Shown: piece after piece, positions 1-7,260 of the stretch
Layout of the letters: the number at the start of each line of letters is the position of its first letter
Numbering within the stretch: the stretch's first letter is position 1
From: a bacterium
Lineage (GTDB): Bacteria; T1Sed10-126
Length of the DNA: 21,736 nt
Assembly (NCBI GenBank): GCA_003557545.1
Contig: PWOD01000122.1
Coordinates: 1 to 21,736 of the forward strand
Reading direction: 5' to 3'
The notes under the pieces: model-generated
What the model was told of the DNA's origin: nothing
The model's database searches: none
What the model saw: only the letters and a program-made list of their open reading frames with translations
Made by a program: the position numbers and the translations under genes

Positions 1-558
1 AGCGCCCCGGCAATCAGCCCGGATGGCTGATAGTGGTTCCTCTGTTGGAAGCTCTTCCTTTAACCCGTTTAGCTGGCTGGCTAACTGTTTAGTGGGGATG
101 AACCGGAAATGGAATAAAATTGTTAGGGGTCAGACACTACGTTTTACGTTTTTATGTCTAAAAAGGTTGTGGGACATTCCTGGGAAAGAAAAATTATCAA
201 ACAACTTTACCTTGTATACTGTTTTTGGGTCAAGATGGTGACGGGAATCAGAGCGGTCTCGTTCGGGCATTTCCGGGTCCAGTCGAGGGAGCCCCCCCCT
301 GTCTCTAAAGACCGGGATCGTGGGGCGCATTCGTAGCTATCCCTTTGTGTCTGGTCACTCTCGTGTGCTTGTAAGTTCTTTCGGCTCCCAGTCGATCCAA
401 ACAGCTCATATTAACTGCTTGTTTTTGTTATTCTCCAGGGTATTAACCTGCAATTCAGATCGCAGTTGGAGGTGATATGAACTTCATCTGAAGCTCTACA
501 GTAAAGTACATTTGATTTATCTCTTCGGGGTAACTAAGGACTAATGAGATAATACGGT
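1..558. other. Left-edge region without an identifiable gene; possible gene fragment and mobile-element flank
   Basis: No complete gene is recognisable here. On the minus strand a frame is open from 129 to the window edge (43 codons). Its inner part reads like protein (LNGLKEELP, then SAIRADC), but it has no ATG, GTG or TTG and is cut by TGA at 130-132. Just beyond that stop are GGGGTCAGACACTACG (126-141) and GTGGGACATTCC (169-180). Sequences of this style often flank transposase genes, but that is recollection, not a search. A 7-bp hairpin (13-19 with 25-31) has no T-run. The stretch 240-480 includes a run of seven C and reads as weakly coding in several frames without matching anything I know. 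TTATCTC (517-523) and GAGATAA (546-552) form an inverted repeat just beyond the trmL stop but lack a terminator T-tract. Confidence 0.3.
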
Positions 559-1062
559 TTAGATGAGGTTTGATTCTTCAGGATTGGTGCTATAGGGGGT
601 CCGGGAGAACCAGTCTGGGGAGATCTGGCGGAGTGCTTCAAATAGTACGGCGGCCACGGAGTTGGCCAGGTTATAGGCTCTTATTTGCTGTTTCATTGGT
701 AGACATATGGGAATGATTTCCGGCGTATTTTTAACGGAGTCTGGAACCCCTCGGGTTTCTCCACCGAAGATCAGGTGATCGTTTTTCTGGTAGTTTACCC
801 TGTGATAGGGATAATCGGCAAATTTTGTCAGGAGATAACGGTTATTGCAGGGGGTTTTAAGATAATCTGTCCAGTTTGCATGGCAAACAGGCTGAACTTT
901 ATGCCAGTAATCAAGTCCGGCTCTTTTGACTGCAGACTCTTCATCAAGTTTAAAATTGGGTTTTCCGACGATCCTCAGGCGAGTTCCTGTACCCAGGGTT
1001 AGTCGCCCGATATTTCCGGTATTCGGGGGGATTTCCGGACGATATAAAACTACTGTAAGCAT
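559..1062 (-). CDS. trmL: tRNA (cytidine/uridine-2'-O-)-methyltransferase TrmL (SPOUT family)
   Basis: This is a SpoU/TrmH-class SPOUT methyltransferase. TrmL uses S-adenosylmethionine to methylate the 2'-O of the wobble nucleotide (position 34) of certain leucine tRNAs. The three family motifs are visible: NTGNIGRL at residues 14-21, FGGETRGVP at 99-107, and a C-terminal block with IPICLPM, YNLANSVA and FEALRQ that forms the knotted cofactor site. KRAGLDYW (46-53) is also typical of TrmL. At 167 aa it is about ten residues longer than most TrmL, with the extra length at the C-terminus. The ATG at 1062 is preceded by GAGGAG at a slightly long spacing. The gene is divergent from korA across a 225-bp gap. 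TrmL is preferred over other SpoU enzymes because the protein is a single short catalytic domain with no RNA-binding extension. Confidence 0.93.
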   Translation of the reverse strand: MLTVVLYRPEIPPNTGNIGRLTLGTGTRLRIVGKPNFKLDEESAVKRAGLDYWHKVQPVCHANWTDYLKTPCNNRYLLTKFADYPYHRVNYQKNDHLIFGGETRGVPDSVKNTPEIIPICLPMKQQIRAYNLANSVAAVLFEALRQISPDWFSRTPYSTNPEESNLI

Positions 1063-1102
1063 CAGGTTTTAACTCCTCTGTTTAACCTACAAAATAGCCT
1101 GT

Positions 1103-1139
1103 TATCAGTTCTAAAAAGTGGACTTAAAAGAAACTGATA
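1103..1139. promoter_or_regulatory. 8-bp inverted repeat between trmL and korA
   Basis: TATCAGTT (1103-1110) and AACTGATA (1132-1139) are perfect inverted arms 21 nt apart. They lie between the divergent trmL and korA genes and just upstream of the korA -10 element. This could be an operator or a stem in the trmL leader. No protein is assigned to it. Confidence 0.3.
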
Positions 1140-1165
1140 GGACTGTATTATTCAAATTGTTTGGC

Positions 1166-1174
1166 TGTTATAAT
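1166..1174 (+). promoter_or_regulatory. Extended -10 promoter candidate for the korA run
   Basis: TGTTATAAT has a perfect TATAAT (1169-1174) preceded by the TGn extended -10 motif (1166-1168). No good -35 lies 16-18 nt upstream, which is tolerated for extended -10 promoters. The implied leader to the korA ATG is about 105 nt. At its end a small stem, CCAGA (1261-1265) with TCTGG (1273-1277), overlaps the first bases of the korA ribosome binding site GGAGA (1276-1280). Confidence 0.5.
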
Positions 1175-1287
1175 ATCAATAAAAAGCCGGGGATTGAATA
1201 GGGTTAACAGTGAGTTTGACAGGCAAGCTGACGGGGTTCATTTAGAAGATAGTAAAATCACCAGACGTTTTTTCTGGAGAATTTATT

Positions 1288-3099
1288 ATGCACAGTCCAA
1301 CAGTTAATAATCTACAGATTGAGGTTGCCACAACTAACGGTGATTACAGCGTTTCGACCAACGATACGCTGGCCAACGGGCTATTCAAAATGGGGCTTGA
1401 TGTTACCACCCGTCGTATTTTCCCATCCAACATTAAAGGTGCTCCCAGCCGTTATATAATTCGTCTGAGCGATTGTTCTTTGATGGCTCCGAACAATCGG
1501 ACAGATATTGCTGTACTGCTGATTGAAGAGCTGGCCGGTGAGGTGCTTGATCGAACAGTATCAGGGGGAGTTATAGTTTATGATTCGACTTCCAGCCTGG
1601 GTGAAAAGCTTACCGCTGCAACCGATGGTCGTACCGGGAGTGAGGAATTTTACCGGGAAGATTGCGTTTATTATCCGGTTCCTCTGAGTCAGCTGGCCGC
1701 GACCAATTTTTCTGACAGTCGACTTAAACGGATTATGCGAAATGTAATTTATGTAGGGGTCCTCAGCCAGCTCCTGGGGATTAAACCAGCCGCGATAAGA
1801 GAGGTTTTCAAGGAAAATTTTAGCGACAAGGGGAAGAAAGTAATTAACAGTAATTTTACAGCTTTAAAGATAGGTCGTAATTATGCACGACAGCAGTTTG
1901 CCCCCCCGGCTAACTATCAGCTGAAGGAGATAACCCATAAGACTCCCCGGTATTTTATGCGTGGGAACGATGCAACGGCCCTGGGGACTGTAATGGGAGG
2001 GTGTACCTATGCCAGTTGGTATCCGATCACTCCGGCTACTTTGCATGGGGAAAATTTGGAACGTTATGCGCCACGATATCCGCTGATTGTCGAACAGGGT
2101 GAAAATGAAGATTCCTGTCTGGGCAGGGCACTTGGAGCGGCCTGGGCTGGTGCCAGAGCGTCGGTTTCGACAAGCGGCCCCGGTCTGTCTAACATGGCGG
2201 AATTTCTTGGTTTTAGTTCCTTTGCTGAGATCCCGGTTGTGATCTTTAATATTCAGCGAATGGGTCCGGCGACCGGTTTGCCAACCCATACAAAACAGGG
2301 AGATCTACTGGCGTCGCTTTACTTAAGTCATGATGAATCGCCAAGAATTATTTTGACCCCCTCAACTGTTGAACAACTTTATGATTATTCATGGAAGGCT
2401 TTTAATATTGCTGCACGGTCTCAGATGCCGGTAGTAATTCTTTCTGACATGGAGCTGGGGTTGTCTTTTTATACAATTGCCGAGTTAAACTATCCGGAAC
2501 AGCCGATTGATCCGGGGAAAATTCTCTCCGAGGAAGAGTTGGGAAAAATCAGCGATTTTGAGCGTTATCGAGATCTGGATGGTGATGGCATCTGTTACCG
2601 TAGTTTGCCTGGTAAAGGTCCTACATATGTTACTCGAGGTGCCTACCATGATAGGGAGGCAAATCTATCTGAAAAACCAGCTGACTGCAGCCAAAAAATC
2701 GAGCGGTTGTTCAAAAAAGTTCAGACCGCAGCAGATTCCGGACAACTACCCTCTCCAGTCCTGGAAGAACCGGATGGGGCAGAGGTTGGGATTATCGGGT
2801 TTGGCTCTTCGATTTATGCTATTCAGGAGGCGGTTGGGCTGCTGAGGGAGCAGGATATTCAGGTTGCACTGTTTGATCTTCCAGCCATCAGTCCTTTACC
2901 CACAGCTGAACTGCAGGAGTTTATTGATCGCTATAAGACGATTTTTGTAGTTGAACAGAACTATACCGGTCAGCTGCAGAAGATTATTCAGACGGAATTT
3001 GCTGTTGAAAATAAGCTTCAGGGTATAAGACGTTATGATGGGGATTATCTGACGGCCCAGTATATTAGCCGGTACTGTCGGGAGTGTTTAGAACAATGA
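1288..3099 (+). CDS. korA: 2-oxoacid:ferredoxin oxidoreductase, fused gamma-alpha subunit
   Basis: This is the gamma-alpha subunit of an oxygen-sensitive 2-oxoacid:ferredoxin oxidoreductase. With KorB, it decarboxylates a 2-oxoacid such as 2-oxoglutarate to the acyl-CoA and reduces ferredoxin. The N-terminal ~210 residues are the gamma domain. It is followed by the pyrimidine-binding domain with YPITPAT at 245-251, a glutamate-rich patch (VEQGENED), STSGPGLSNM, and the GPATGLPT loop from 326. The C-terminal ~110 residues form the transketolase-C-like domain (EVGIIGFGSS onward). The length (603 aa) is normal for KorA. The ATG follows GGAGA with good spacing. The stop overlaps the korB start (ATGA). 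Substrate specificity cannot be read reliably; a branched-chain or other 2-oxoacid is possible. Confidence 0.9.
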   Translation: MHSPTVNNLQIEVATTNGDYSVSTNDTLANGLFKMGLDVTTRRIFPSNIKGAPSRYIIRLSDCSLMAPNNRTDIAVLLIEELAGEVLDRTVSGGVIVYDSTSSLGEKLTAATDGRTGSEEFYREDCVYYPVPLSQLAATNFSDSRLKRIMRNVIYVGVLSQLLGIKPAAIREVFKENFSDKGKKVINSNFTALKIGRNYARQQFAPPANYQLKEITHKTPRYFMRGNDATALGTVMGGCTYASWYPITPATLHGENLERYAPRYPLIVEQGENEDSCLGRALGAAWAGARASVSTSGPGLSNMAEFLGFSSFAEIPVVIFNIQRMGPATGLPTHTKQGDLLASLYLSHDESPRIILTPSTVEQLYDYSWKAFNIAARSQMPVVILSDMELGLSFYTIAELNYPEQPIDPGKILSEEELGKISDFERYRDLDGDGICYRSLPGKGPTYVTRGAYHDREANLSEKPADCSQKIERLFKKVQTAADSGQLPSPVLEEPDGAEVGIIGFGSSIYAIQEAVGLLREQDIQVALFDLPAISPLPTAELQEFIDRYKTIFVVEQNYTGQLQKIIQTEFAVENKLQGIRRYDGDYLTAQYISRYCRECLEQ

Positions 3100-4133
3100 G
3101 CAGTTCTGATCAAACAGTTAAGAAGAGTTATACAGCTGATGATTATTCCACTGAAAATACAGCTAACCTCTGCCCGGGCTGCGGACATCTGTTAATTGTT
3201 CGGGCCTTGAGACAGGCTCTGGCCGAGCTACAGATCCCGCCTGAAAAAATCAATCTGATCGCCGGGATCGGCTGTAGTGGTAAAACGGTAGCTGAAATTA
3301 ACAGTAATGGTCTCCATACTTTACATGGTTGTGCGGCGCCGGTGGCCATGGGGGCTCAACTGGCCAATCCGGAGCAGGAAAATATTCTGATCAGCGGTGA
3401 CGGTGACAGTTGGGCGATAGGTTCGGGTAAGATGATTGCTCTGTTGCGAACTAACCTTGATCTACTTTATATCTGTGAGAATAATGGAACCTATGGGTTG
3501 ACCCGTGGCCAGCTGTCGCCGACCACCAAGATGGACAGCCCCACCAGGTGCGGGACAGTCAGCGATATTCCCCCGGTTGACGGTATCGGTATTGCCCTGG
3601 TTAGTGGGGCCACCTATGTTGCCCGGGGATTTTCTGGCCGGCAGAAGCTGTTAATTGAACAGATCAAGGCCGGAATACTTCATAGGGGACTGGCCTATCT
3701 CGAAGTTTTTAGTCCCTGTCGCACCTTTAATGATCATGAAGAAAGTCATCACAGTTATCGGTATTGTCAGCGTCATGCGACTGATTTTCCAAGGATTTCA
3801 GTGGTTGACGTTGAGGCTGATTATCCGACTGACCGGCAGCTTGATCCAGAATTTAAATTTGAGGGTAAAAAAACCAATTTTGGTCTTAAGTTTGATAATC
3901 TTAATGAGATTCCCGGTTATGATCCCACCGACCGTAACCTGGCTTTGAAGACCTGGGAGGACTATTGGACTGAACAGGTTATTCCCCTGGGGCTGCTTTA
4001 TATCGATGATTCGGCGCGGGCTCATCATCAACGTTTTTATGGAGAGTCTGACAGTTATATAGCCGATCTTCGGCCCGAGGAAACGCGTCCTTCACAGAGT
4101 GATTTTTCAACAATACTGGAGCAGTTTAAATAA
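3096..4133 (+). CDS. korB: 2-oxoacid:ferredoxin oxidoreductase, beta (TPP/Fe-S) subunit
   Basis: This is the thiamine diphosphate- and [4Fe-4S]-binding partner of KorA. CPGCGH (Cys26, Cys29), GIGCSG (Cys60) and a late Cys in SPCRTFN supply four candidate cluster ligands. GDGDSWAIG from 101, followed by ENNGTYGLTRGQ, is the Mg-TPP motif. The ATG at 3096 overlaps the korA stop (ATGA) and has GGGAG about 11 nt upstream. A GTG at 3084 in the same frame overlaps that ribosome binding site and is less likely. At about 345 aa it is longer than the usual 280-300 aa beta subunit, with the extra length in the C-terminal third. No dedicated ferredoxin subunit (KorC/KorD) is nearby, so it probably reduces a free ferredoxin. 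Confidence 0.9.
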   Translation: MSSSDQTVKKSYTADDYSTENTANLCPGCGHLLIVRALRQALAELQIPPEKINLIAGIGCSGKTVAEINSNGLHTLHGCAAPVAMGAQLANPEQENILISGDGDSWAIGSGKMIALLRTNLDLLYICENNGTYGLTRGQLSPTTKMDSPTRCGTVSDIPPVDGIGIALVSGATYVARGFSGRQKLLIEQIKAGILHRGLAYLEVFSPCRTFNDHEESHHSYRYCQRHATDFPRISVVDVEADYPTDRQLDPEFKFEGKKTNFGLKFDNLNEIPGYDPTDRNLALKTWEDYWTEQVIPLGLLYIDDSARAHHQRFYGESDSYIADLRPEETRPSQSDFSTILEQFK

Positions 4134-4154
4134 CACGATTGGGAGGAGAAAATT

Positions 4155-4553
4155 TTGAGTTCACCGTTTCTTGAGATCACATCTGAAGATTATCTTGTGG
4201 AAAACGATTTAGCTTTTGCGATTTATGACCGGTATCCTGTAACTGTCGGTCACGTGCTGATTATCACTAAAAGATTGGCACCAACCTGGTTTGATACAAC
4301 TGCCGAGGAGAAACAGGCAATATTCCAGCTGCTTGAGGAGGCTCGGGAGATAGTTGAAGAAAAATTTTCGCCGGATGGATTTAATATTGGGATAAATTGT
4401 AAGGCGGCGGCAGGTCAGACGGTTAATCATTTGCATGTTCATTTGATTCCACGTTATCAGGGTGATGTAGATGATCCCCGTGGTGGTGTACGGCATTTGA
4501 TACCGGACAGGGGAAACTACCTTGCAGATGATTTTGTTCCGGCAACCAGTTAA
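4155..4553 (+). CDS. HIT family nucleotide-binding hydrolase
   Basis: This is a histidine-triad protein of 132 aa. The signature NHLHVHLIPRY places the catalytic histidines at 92, 94 and 96, and the upstream GINCKAAAGQTV is the nucleotide-phosphate loop region. Members split AMP or other nucleoside monophosphates from nucleotide conjugates (Hint/Ap4A hydrolase-like); the exact substrate is not predictable. The start is TTG at 4155, chosen because GGGAGGAG lies 6-7 nt upstream and translation enters the domain directly. It begins 21 nt after korB and is very likely cotranscribed. The tail after the triad (PRGGVRHLIPDRGNY) is typical of the Ap4A-hydrolase-like branch. Confidence 0.9.
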   Translation: MSSPFLEITSEDYLVENDLAFAIYDRYPVTVGHVLIITKRLAPTWFDTTAEEKQAIFQLLEEAREIVEEKFSPDGFNIGINCKAAAGQTVNHLHVHLIPRYQGDVDDPRGGVRHLIPDRGNYLADDFVPATS

Positions 4554-4630
4554 TCGCTGTCTTTTTTGTTCTCAATAGGTTAGAATTTTTTAGAACCCAA
4601 ATCTAATTAGAAGCCTGTAGGTGATTATTC

Positions 4631-6385
4631 GTGCACGATTGGAATTTAACCAAGGAAGAGGCAAGGTTTTTACAGGAAGAACTGGCTGAGGACTGTATTT
4701 TAGAGGGCAAACCTGAGGTTGAGCTGGTGGCAGGACTGGATGTGTCATTTTATCCTGGAAGTCAGATCTGTATTGCTTCGGCGGTTAGTTATTCATTAAA
4801 AAATCAGCATGTATGTGAAGAAGTTTTAATAATTTCAAAGCTGGAGTTCCCCTATATTTCAGGGCTGTTGGCCTTTCGTGAAGCACCTCCAATGATTGAG
4901 GCGGCGCTCAGTTTAAAAAACAAACCGGATTGTTTTATAGTTGATGGTCATGGGTATGCCCATCCCCGTCGCATGGGGTTAGCCTCCCATATTGGATTAT
5001 TTTTAGACACTCCGACGATTGGCTGTGCGAAAAACATCCTGGTTGGCGAATACAATGATCCGGGCCCTGAGGTAGGGGATAGCGATGTTATCTGGGACGG
5101 GGAGCCGATCGGTCACGTTATACGGTCGCGAAAGGAGGCTAAACCGATCTTTATTTCACCCGGCCATATGATAGATCCAGAGTATCTTCCGCAGCTGGTA
5201 AAACCGTTTTTGACTGGAGATTACCGGCTGCCGGAACCTCTGCGTCAGGCGGAGATTAAAGCCCGTTCAGAACGTCAGTTGATTGAGCAGATTATTAAGC
5301 CGTTCGTTGACCACGAGATTTCTATTTGTTTTGTTGGTGGTACACTGCGCGATCTGTTAACCGGGAAGAAACCGCGTGATTATGATCTGATGGTGGGTGA
5401 GTTTTCCAGAGAGGTTCGACGTGATCTGGAAAATCAGTTTGGCGGTCACTGGTTTGCCCTGGATCCAGATAGACAGATGTACAGGTTGCCCGGTAAGAAG
5501 ATTCAGCTTGATCTTATGGTTGTGCCCCCGGAAGAGGTAGAAGATGATCTGGAGCGTCGGGATTTTACAATAAACAGTGTGGCCCTGGATATGGGACAGG
5601 ACCTCTGGGTGGATCCTTTTGGTGGTAGAGAGGATGCTAGCAAGAGAGTTTTATGTCCAACAACCAACAGTTCACTGGCCGATGATCCCCTGAGACTTTT
5701 AAGGGGTTATCGACTGGCGGCAGAGCATCATCTGTCTTTCCACCCGCAGTTGCGGGAACGGATTTCTGAGACAGTTCCACTGCTGGGAAGGGTAAGTAAA
5801 GAACGGATTACTGAGGAACTGTTAAAGCTCTGTGGTCGGCAGGATGCTTCCCACTGGTTTGAAGTTATGTATGATGATGGTGTGATGACAGAAGCAGATT
5901 TTTTACGTAGTGAAGTTGTTGAAGAATCACGGATAATTGAACGCTGGAAACCGACGATTAAGAACTATCCGTTGATTAAGGAACGTGAGTATCACGGGGG
6001 TTATGATTTATTGACCTGTTTTAAGATGGCCCGCGCTATCCGTCAATCAGAACTTGATGACTGGCCACTACACCAGCAGATAAAACGGCTCTGTCGGGAA
6101 AGTTTTCTGGGTTTTTCAACTCGCCCGACTGACCTGAAGATTTTAAGTGCCAATTCACTGGCATTGCTGGGTCGGGTTTTAGGACAGGGTTTGACTGAAA
6201 ACTGGGGTGGCCCTAAAATTATTAACAAGATTGTTGAACTGGAGGAATACCTGGAGCTGCGGGGGGAGAAAACCAAGCAGATAGTCGAAGAGCATAAGAA
6301 CGAAGATAATCTTGGTGAGATTAAAAATGAACAGCTGCAGCAGGTTTTACCGGAGCTCTGGTCGAATACTATCGGCGGCAATTAA
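4631..6385 (+). CDS. Fusion of endonuclease V with CCA-adding/poly(A) polymerase-type nucleotidyltransferase
   Basis: Two complete enzymes occur in one 584-aa reading frame. Residues 1-~215 are endonuclease V (Nfi), which cuts nucleic acid next to deaminated bases (inosine). Metal-binding residues fit Asp37 (AGLDVSFY), Glu84 (FREAPP) and Asp105 (VDGHGYAHPRR), with FPYISGLL at 73-80 and PTIGCAKN at 128-135. Residues ~216-584 are a class II nucleotidyltransferase: GGTLRD (236-241), DYD (250-252, metal ligands), ERRDFTINS and DPLRLLRGYR. That class adds CCA to tRNA or poly(A) to RNA. The linker (~200-230) is short and helical. The GTG start has a weak site (TAGGTG). The gene follows the HIT gene by 77 nt and precedes the nuoA-like gene by 15. 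Each domain is recognised with high confidence; the role of the fusion is unknown, and inosine-linked tRNA quality control is a speculation. Confidence 0.88.
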   Translation: MHDWNLTKEEARFLQEELAEDCILEGKPEVELVAGLDVSFYPGSQICIASAVSYSLKNQHVCEEVLIISKLEFPYISGLLAFREAPPMIEAALSLKNKPDCFIVDGHGYAHPRRMGLASHIGLFLDTPTIGCAKNILVGEYNDPGPEVGDSDVIWDGEPIGHVIRSRKEAKPIFISPGHMIDPEYLPQLVKPFLTGDYRLPEPLRQAEIKARSERQLIEQIIKPFVDHEISICFVGGTLRDLLTGKKPRDYDLMVGEFSREVRRDLENQFGGHWFALDPDRQMYRLPGKKIQLDLMVVPPEEVEDDLERRDFTINSVALDMGQDLWVDPFGGREDASKRVLCPTTNSSLADDPLRLLRGYRLAAEHHLSFHPQLRERISETVPLLGRVSKERITEELLKLCGRQDASHWFEVMYDDGVMTEADFLRSEVVEESRIIERWKPTIKNYPLIKEREYHGGYDLLTCFKMARAIRQSELDDWPLHQQIKRLCRESFLGFSTRPTDLKILSANSLALLGRVLGQGLTENWGGPKIINKIVELEEYLELRGEKTKQIVEEHKNEDNLGEIKNEQLQQVLPELWSNTIGGN

Positions 6386-6400
6386 AGTCCTTCCGGTAAG

Positions 6401-6760
6401 ATGATCCGGACAACAGTATTTTCCTGGGCTTCTATAATTTTTTCGGCTGGCCTGGCATTGTTGTTGATGACTGTGCTGGTCAAACTTTTTTCAAAAGAGA
6501 TCCTCCAGTTTTTTTCAACAGAAAGAGCCGGAGATCAGCTTGATAACGAGCCGTGGGATTCTACCCAGAGTTCACCTCAAACCTTTTTTATCATTACATT
6601 AATCCTGATTTTCTGCTGTTTTATCGTTGTTGTTTTACCACTGGTGGTTTTGCAAGAGTTGGCCGGCCAGCAGCTATTTTTATTTTATAAAACCCTGTTT
6701 TTATTTATTGCAGTGTTCATTAGTGGTCTGGCCTACTGGAACCAGTTGGGTGGGATATGA
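6401..6760 (+). CDS. NuoA-like membrane subunit of a divergent complex I-type assembly
   Basis: A 119-aa protein with three predicted membrane helices (about residues 7-28, 62-85, 93-113), the NuoA/NdhC topology. The first loop (SKEILQFFSTERAGDQ) sits where NuoA has its YECG loop, and the last helix ends LAYWNQLGGI, like the NuoA C-terminus. Identification rests on this pattern plus position at the head of a nuo-ordered cluster. The NuoA second-helix motif FDxE, an acidic pair near the quinone/proton entry, is replaced by uncharged residues (IFCCFIVVVLP), and the loop cysteine of YECG is absent. It begins 15 nt after the endonuclease V fusion gene, and its stop overlaps the next start (ATGATGG), implying coupled translation. 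It could be an unrelated small membrane protein, but the context argues against that. Confidence 0.6.
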   Translation: MIRTTVFSWASIIFSAGLALLLMTVLVKLFSKEILQFFSTERAGDQLDNEPWDSTQSSPQTFFIITLILIFCCFIVVVLPLVVLQELAGQQLFLFYKTLFLFIAVFISGLAYWNQLGGI

Positions 6761-7260
6761 TGGAAGTAGAACTTGCCAGTTTTGTTAAATCTTTGCTGCC
6801 GGAGGGGGAACCTTCCAGCTACAGTATCCTGCCCGGCGATTCTGCCATGAAAATTTCTGTTCCCCTTAGATATTTTTCACGGGTCTGTCGTGCTGTCAAA
6901 AAAACAGCACCTTTTTACTTTTTACAGCTGGTCGATATAAATGTTGTGGAAACTTCTCAAACAGATTCTTTATATCAGTTGGTCTATCAACTATATTCCC
7001 ATAAACTGAAGTTGCGTCTTGCTCTGGCGGCTGACTATGGTGGAGAGGAACAGTTTCCAGATATTTCTGATCTCTGGACAACTGCGGCCTGGCTGCAAGC
7101 CCGTGTAGAAGAGCTGTATGGTATAAAATTTGTCAGCTCTCAATTGACGGTGACCGGCAAAGCCAGTTTTTTGCCGTCCGGGACTGAACCATCCGGAATC
7201 AGCCGGGGACAGTTACCCTCGGTGGATATATTTAAAGAGGAGCCGGCTGATGGTTGCTGA
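6757..7260 (+). CDS. NuoC-like (30-kDa type) peripheral subunit
   Basis: A 167-aa soluble protein resembling NuoC, which in complex I forms part of the connecting module beside NuoD. The most telling stretch is LYQLVYQLYSHKLKLRLAL followed by ISDLWTTAAWLQARVEELYGI (about 103-124). It aligns with the family's YHLLS segment and the SVTxLWxxAxWxEREVYDxFGI signature. The highly conserved family C-terminus (HPDLRRIL, then PLRKDY) is missing; the protein ends in an unrelated ~40-residue tail. It overlaps the NuoA-like gene by 4 nt and the NuoD-like gene by 11 nt. A second ATG directly follows the first. Subunit assignment is good, but function in a normal quinone reductase is doubtful because the expected neighbour NuoB is absent. 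Confidence 0.72.
   Translation: MMEVELASFVKSLLPEGEPSSYSILPGDSAMKISVPLRYFSRVCRAVKKTAPFYFLQLVDINVVETSQTDSLYQLVYQLYSHKLKLRLALAADYGGEEQFPDISDLWTTAAWLQARVEELYGIKFVSSQLTVTGKASFLPSGTEPSGISRGQLPSVDIFKEEPADGC

Noticed and set aside
130-336. Short ORFs on both strands in the left-edge region
   Set aside because: They overlap each other on opposite strands, lack ribosome binding sites and match no family I know; the GC-rich stretch favours chance open frames.
468-491. GGAGGTGAT followed by ATG and a 4-codon ORF (MNFI)
   Set aside because: A striking match to the anti-Shine-Dalgarno sequence, but nothing is encoded downstream on the plus strand; probably chance or part of the degraded region.
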